A stretch of 64,000 nucleotides of DNA from assembly GCA_918026815.1 (NCBI GenBank), contig CAKJVC010000068.1, forward strand, positions 1,054,001 to 1,118,000, written 5' to 3'. Shown one piece after another: positions 59,759 through 64,000 of the stretch. Under the pieces are notes generated by a model, which was given only the letters and a program-made list of their open reading frames with translations, was not told where the DNA came from and searched no databases. The first letter of the stretch is position 1. Each line of letters starts with the position of its first letter. The DNA is from Chalara sp. BL73 (lineage: Eukaryota; Ascomycota; Leotiomycetes; Helotiales). Both the position numbers and the translations under genes were made by a program.

Positions 59759-61804
59759 TCAGATCGCAAGATAGAACGGAACCGTCCCCGGATCCAAATC
59801 AAAATACACAAACGGCAGCCCCTCACTTAAACCATTCTCACCGAAGCCTCTTCCCCTTACCACCTTGCTAAAGGCCTCCATTTTCTCCTTAAATTTCGCC
59901 GCTGCAACGCCCACTTCAGGTTTCAACGTGCCCAGCAACGTCGGGTCTGAGAACGCCCATATCAGCGTACGGTTTGTTAGATCGAGGTCCTGACAGTTAA
60001 AACGAGCTGTCAGATCCATCTGGCCAAGCGCCTGCTCAAGCGGGGGCAGGAACGGCAGCAAATCCGTAAGACCTTTCTCTGTGGGTAGCGATTGATAGAG
60101 AGCAAGAGGGTGGAAAGGAAGCGCACCGAGGGCGGCGAACGCGTTATTCGTATTGAGCGCGTGGTGAGCTACACCGCAGAGGAAAGCGAAGTGTGTTAGG
60201 ACTTCGACAAGCACGGGCTTTGAGGGCGTGGTGGGGAAGTTGAGGACTTGCGCCGGACCATTAGCTTCAACAAACCAAGCTTGTACCTCAGTGTCAGCTT
60301 CAACGTCAGAGGCGGTGGGATAGTAGGAGTCGACGAAGGTAGTGAAGAAGTCATGTTGACTTTCTCTGATCTTGCTAGCGTCTTCATAGAACGGGAAGTT
60401 TTTGAATTGGGGGAGGCGAGAGGATGCATCTGGAAGAATTCCACGGGCTGCAAAGTCAGTGGCTAGGTAGTTGGGCTCATAGTTTCCGCCGCCATTGCGC
60501 CAGAATTCGGCTACAAATTGGGCTGCACCTGTGCTATTGAGATAGAAGTACTGGTCAATACTTCCACCTGGTTTGGTGAGAAGGTCTGTTCCAGCTCTGG
60601 AACACGTGTTAGTGGCAGAGCCGCAATCTCACGTGAGTATGGCTTACACTCGAATTGCAAATGCTTGATACATTACTGCGCGTGTCAGTTCATTGACGAG
60701 GAAAACATTGCTGAACTATGCTTACAGCGGGTCAGAATCGCAAGAATTGGGTGCTCATCACTGAGAGTTCGTATTGCAGCCTCCTGAACGATCTCAGCAA
60801 CGTCATGGGACGCTACAAGATGATAGAGCTGGGAATGCGCGAGGTCATTTCCGTTGAAGATCATTTTGGCAAGCAGCCAATCGTTCTCCGAATCCAGAGG
60901 AGTGTAGATCAAATTGGCTTCAGTATTTGTTGAAATTGCAAGCGGCAGGAAATCACCACTCTTAGGATGAAGGTAGAAGTAAGCCGTGGCAGCGGCTCCA
61001 AACCTCTCCGTCTTCGCATACTTGGCCTGGTAGCTGTGGTCCACAACAAATAGACGACCTGAACTCTGCAACTCAAATAGTGTTAAATCCGAGAGCTTCG
61101 TGACGATTTCATCATCCACCAGAAATGGCAGAGCTGCATCCGCACTGAAACGCTTGAGCGGATATGGATTGAGGGAGAGTCTCTCCATAGAAAAGTAGAG
61201 ATCTTGCGTGTAGTTCGTGAGAACACCCGGGTAGACTCCGTCTGGAACGGAGGTCTTCCATTGTCCATTATACAGTTTGGTGGCATAATCCTCAAGACTG
61301 TTCAAGCCACCACTCTGATTCTTAATTAGCAGTCAATAGTTATGTAGATCATTTACACGTACTGCGTTAACTAGAAGATGGAATATTAGCCTAGATGAAA
61401 TGAATCACATCATCTGAAAAAACTACTTACTCGCGGCAGAAGCAGCACGATGATCTAAAATCGCACGCTGCGTAGAAGGGGCATGGTCAGCATAGAACAG
61501 CGCGAAATCTCTATTGACTGTCGCGGTGCCAAGGGACCCAGTTGGAAAGAATGCAGCGTCTCCCATCAAAGACGGCCCATACAAGAAGCCTGCTCGTTTC
61601 ACCTATCGCACGCCTGGTTAGCTCTGCCGGCGTAAACCTCCGTCATGTTTTCTTGCCCACCTCGACGGCAGCCGCACGGGAGACTGGATCATCGTCATAT
61701 TGTGGAAGTGTTGCCAGCGAAGCATTGGCCTGTCTTTTGGGTAGAGCTGCGCCATTAACATTGGCTGTTCCAAGGCCGGCTGTGATAAGGAGATTTAAGC
61801 GCAT
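59759..61804 (-). CDS. secreted lipoxygenase
   Basis: Oxidises polyunsaturated fatty acids to hydroperoxides. Exons 61804-61661, 61602-61431, 61370-61363 (8 nt), 61320-60726, 60675-60648 (28 nt) and 60596-59759 give 594 aa, about the length of secreted fungal lipoxygenases. Signal peptide MRLNLLITAGLGTANVNGAA, followed by LPKR. The catalytic domain contains NGNDLAHSQLYHLV with metal ligands His270 and His275, then RTLSDEHPILAIL. A third ligand is within VAHHALN (His460 or 461), with Asn464, and the last residue is Ile594. Secreted Mn-lipoxygenases of fungi mostly end in Val, and iron enzymes mostly in Ile, so the metal cannot be assigned here. NxT/S sites support secretion. Its promoter region is shared with the 3' end of the siderophore gene. 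Confidence 0.94.
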
Positions 61805-62443
61805 AATGGCGATTCTTGAAACAATGGAAATAATGAGACGCGATCTGGATTAAGAATATCGCGCGGATATGTATCCATCATTATATGATCATAGCAAATT
61901 GGAAGGAATAGTGGTTTAAGGCACAGTAAGAAGTCCAACAAATGCAATTTGTAAGTTCGTAACCTAAAATCCACATTCGACCACCCCTTTATGGAAGGCA
62001 ATATTCGCCTAGAATTAAGGGTTAAGGATACACAACCGCCAAGGTTGCGGGTCTTTTTGGGCAATTTAGGCGAGTCGGCAGAAATTGGTGATTGGTCTAA
62101 GCAAGGTTGGCATCAACACACTTTACGATTTGTCCTTCCAATGGCTGTCATTGGGACAGGAGATCCAGTTCTGACATGCTTGAGCCTCCACAATTACCAC
62201 ATCTGATTTTCGATCTTCGTACATTACCCAATTGCGGAAGAGAATGAGGATGGCAGAGGCAATTTCTAAACCCAACCCATATTCCGAACGGAACAAGGGT
62301 CCTGGGGTAGAAGAAGCTTATTCTGCGCCACCCGTACTCTGATTTTTCATCGAGATGGCCGGCCATGCCGTAGGATTCTCTCCATACATCAGAGTACGAG
62401 CCTAGAGTGAAACGTAGAATTCAAGAGCAAGTGGAAATCCGCT
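61805..62443. other. lipoxygenase promoter region
   Basis: About 640 bp between the lipoxygenase ATG and the stop codon of the siderophore gene on the same strand. No clear site is seen. Confidence 0.5.
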
Positions 62444-63974
62444 TCACAATGCAGGCCCTTCAAAAATATCTCGTCTTAAGCTCAGAAATGCGCTCTGTTT
62501 GTGAGGAAATGTGATCTCGCCTTCTTTCAGAAATCCGGACTCGCTCAGAGTGGAGATGAACCTGCCGAGAGATCAGTCACACAGTACCTAGGCCTAAGTG
62601 CACAGCTACAACTGAAACAGAGTTATGGGGTATGTACCTTGTGTTGTCGACCCTAGGTTCGAGAACCACAGAATTCGTCCGGTAATCCTGTACAAAGGCC
62701 CAATGCGCTAGAGCTGTTACCCAACATTTAACTCTACCCTTTCCTCTAAATTCTTCCTCTCCCACAAGAACATGAATTCCTCGATCATGCTCTCCGGCTC
62801 TTTCTCCAAGATGTCTACCCAATATATCTTCTTTTATCCAATAGATTTCAAAATATCCAAAAGGTTTTCCATCCCATAATCCAATAACGGGGAAAGAATG
62901 CTTCGACATCATACCATTCTGAAGGAAAGTATCTTGAGTGCTTTGAGGACCTGAACATCCCCAGAATTTGGAAACTCGGGGCATATTCATCCACTTGTTC
63001 AATAATTGAGCATCCGTCATATACTGAGTATCCTCCTTCTCTGATGGAGGAGTAGAAGAGCCTGGATCGGGAATCGAAGATACAGACATATGTGCTGGAA
63101 GAGATAATAATGATGCATTTGTGTGGTGATGAAGAGGAGGTTGTAAAGTAGACGTGGGTCCACTATAAGCCACTGGTCGTGGGGATAGGGAAGCTGTGCG
63201 AAAGGAAAGATACTGGCCAACACTCGGCACGAAGCGTGTATAGAAAATCTCACCTTGACGAGGCGGTTTTGGACGAAGTGGATGGCGTATACCAGATGTC
63301 ATTGTATATTGCAAAGGTGGTGGCGGATAGTATGTTGGCAAATGGCTTCCAGATGAGAATGGACCATGCAGCCCAGGAGACCATAACCCAGGACTTCCCA
63401 GCTGGGTAGATGCATGATCCGACGTTTCTTTTGTGATTGGTGAGTGATTCCGCTCCCCACGCACAGGTGAAGTCGGCCTGCTTCCATAGGGGGTTGTTGG
63501 AAATAGAGACCCAGTGGCAGGACTTAAGGTGAATAGAAACAACTTGGGCGATATTTGCCAGAACATGCGCCGTGAAATAAACATCTCTGACCACCCGTCT
63601 GCAGTATTCTCTTCTGGATTTATGCCAACGGTTGAGTCTTCCGAGACAATTAGCCCCATCCGCTCAAGCTTCTGTATCAAATTTCGGCCGCGTAGAACAC
63701 CCTCCCTTTTTATATTGATCCGCCATTCGCCTCTCGGCTTGCCCTCATCTGGGGTATTCTTCGATGCTTCAGTTGTCAAGAACGGCGATGGTTCCGTCTG
63801 GTGGAAGTACCAATATAAGGAAGCCCATAGCATCATAGCTATCTGCCGGGTGGGGCTAGTGGGGGTTTTGAAGTCCTGGCTTGAAGGGTTCGAAATGGAG
63901 GAGATGAACAGGTTGTCATTGTGTAATGTGGGGTGTTTATATGGATGTATGTGATGGCGTTTTTCCTTTGGCAT
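62444..63974 (-). CDS. siderophore N5-acyltransferase, SidF/SidL (AlcB-like GNAT) family
   Basis: Transfers an acyl group (anhydromevalonyl or acetyl) to N5-hydroxyornithine in hydroxamate siderophore synthesis. Exon 1 63974-62638 and exon 2 62561-62444 give 484 aa. The N-terminal half is variable. The C-terminal GNAT/AlcB domain is clear: LLNKWMNMPRVSKFWG, MMSKHSFPVIGLWDGKPFGYFEIYWIKEDILGRHL, DRGIHVLVGEEEFRGKGRV and TNSVVLEPRVDNTRF. The ending FEGPAL is not a classical peroxisomal SKL-type signal, whereas A. fumigatus SidF is peroxisomal and SidL is cytosolic. I therefore do not choose between the two. An earlier start outside the window is possible, since only 26 bp remain upstream. Confidence 0.88.
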
Positions 63975-64000
63975 GCCACTCAGCTCAGGGCCATCGTCTC

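Overview
This window is eukaryotic, from a filamentous ascomycete (Pezizomycotina; a plant-associated Leotiomycetes-like fungus is my inference). The genes carry short GT-AG introns with CTAAC/CTGAC-like branch sites. They encode fungal hallmarks: a Gti1/Pac2 (WOPR) regulator, a siderophore acyltransferase, a GH10-CBM1 xylanase, a secreted LysM protein and a secreted lipoxygenase. I see no rRNA, tRNA, CRISPR array or intact transposon. Exon models were built by hand from conserved protein motifs and splice phases. Wherever exons are listed, the summed length is a multiple of three.

Layout. 1-264: N-terminus of a WOPR transcription factor (minus strand), preceded by about 6 kb without genes. 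6.2-16.4 kb: housekeeping genes TDP1 (DNA repair), VPS45 (vesicle fusion) and ALE1-type MBOAT acyltransferase, the last two divergent. 17.0-24.3 kb: a serine-rich membrane-anchored protein, the CAAX protease RCE1 and a broken metallo-beta-lactamase gene. 24.6-29.8 kb: a divergent purine-use pair, an adenine-deaminase-type amidohydrolase and an NCS1 permease, with a perfect UaY-type site (TCGG-N6-CCGA) between them. 30.3-35.1 kb: a divergent pair, NDUFAF5-type methyltransferase and AP-2 alpha adaptin. 35.9-43.9 kb: a broken membrane-protein gene, a D-threonine-aldolase-like gene that may be broken, a sulfotransferase-like protein, a secreted PAF-acetylhydrolase-like hydrolase and a J-domain protein. 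45.2-50.2 kb: a four-helix membrane protein, then a ferric reductase convergent with a Ctr copper transporter. 51.9-54.8 kb: LysM protein and xylanase. 55.4-58.8 kb: a large disordered acidic protein. 59.8-64.0 kb: lipoxygenase and a SidF/SidL-type siderophore acyltransferase.

How genes work together. The deaminase and permease probably form a purine-induced pair. The ferric reductase, copper transporter and, further off, the siderophore enzyme cover metal acquisition. The LysM protein, xylanase and lipoxygenase act outside the cell and suit a fungus that meets plants, although these genes are neighbours and not an obvious single cluster. Unusual points include two GC-AG introns, exons of 8, 14, 16 and 21 nt, and three or four genes in different stages of decay.
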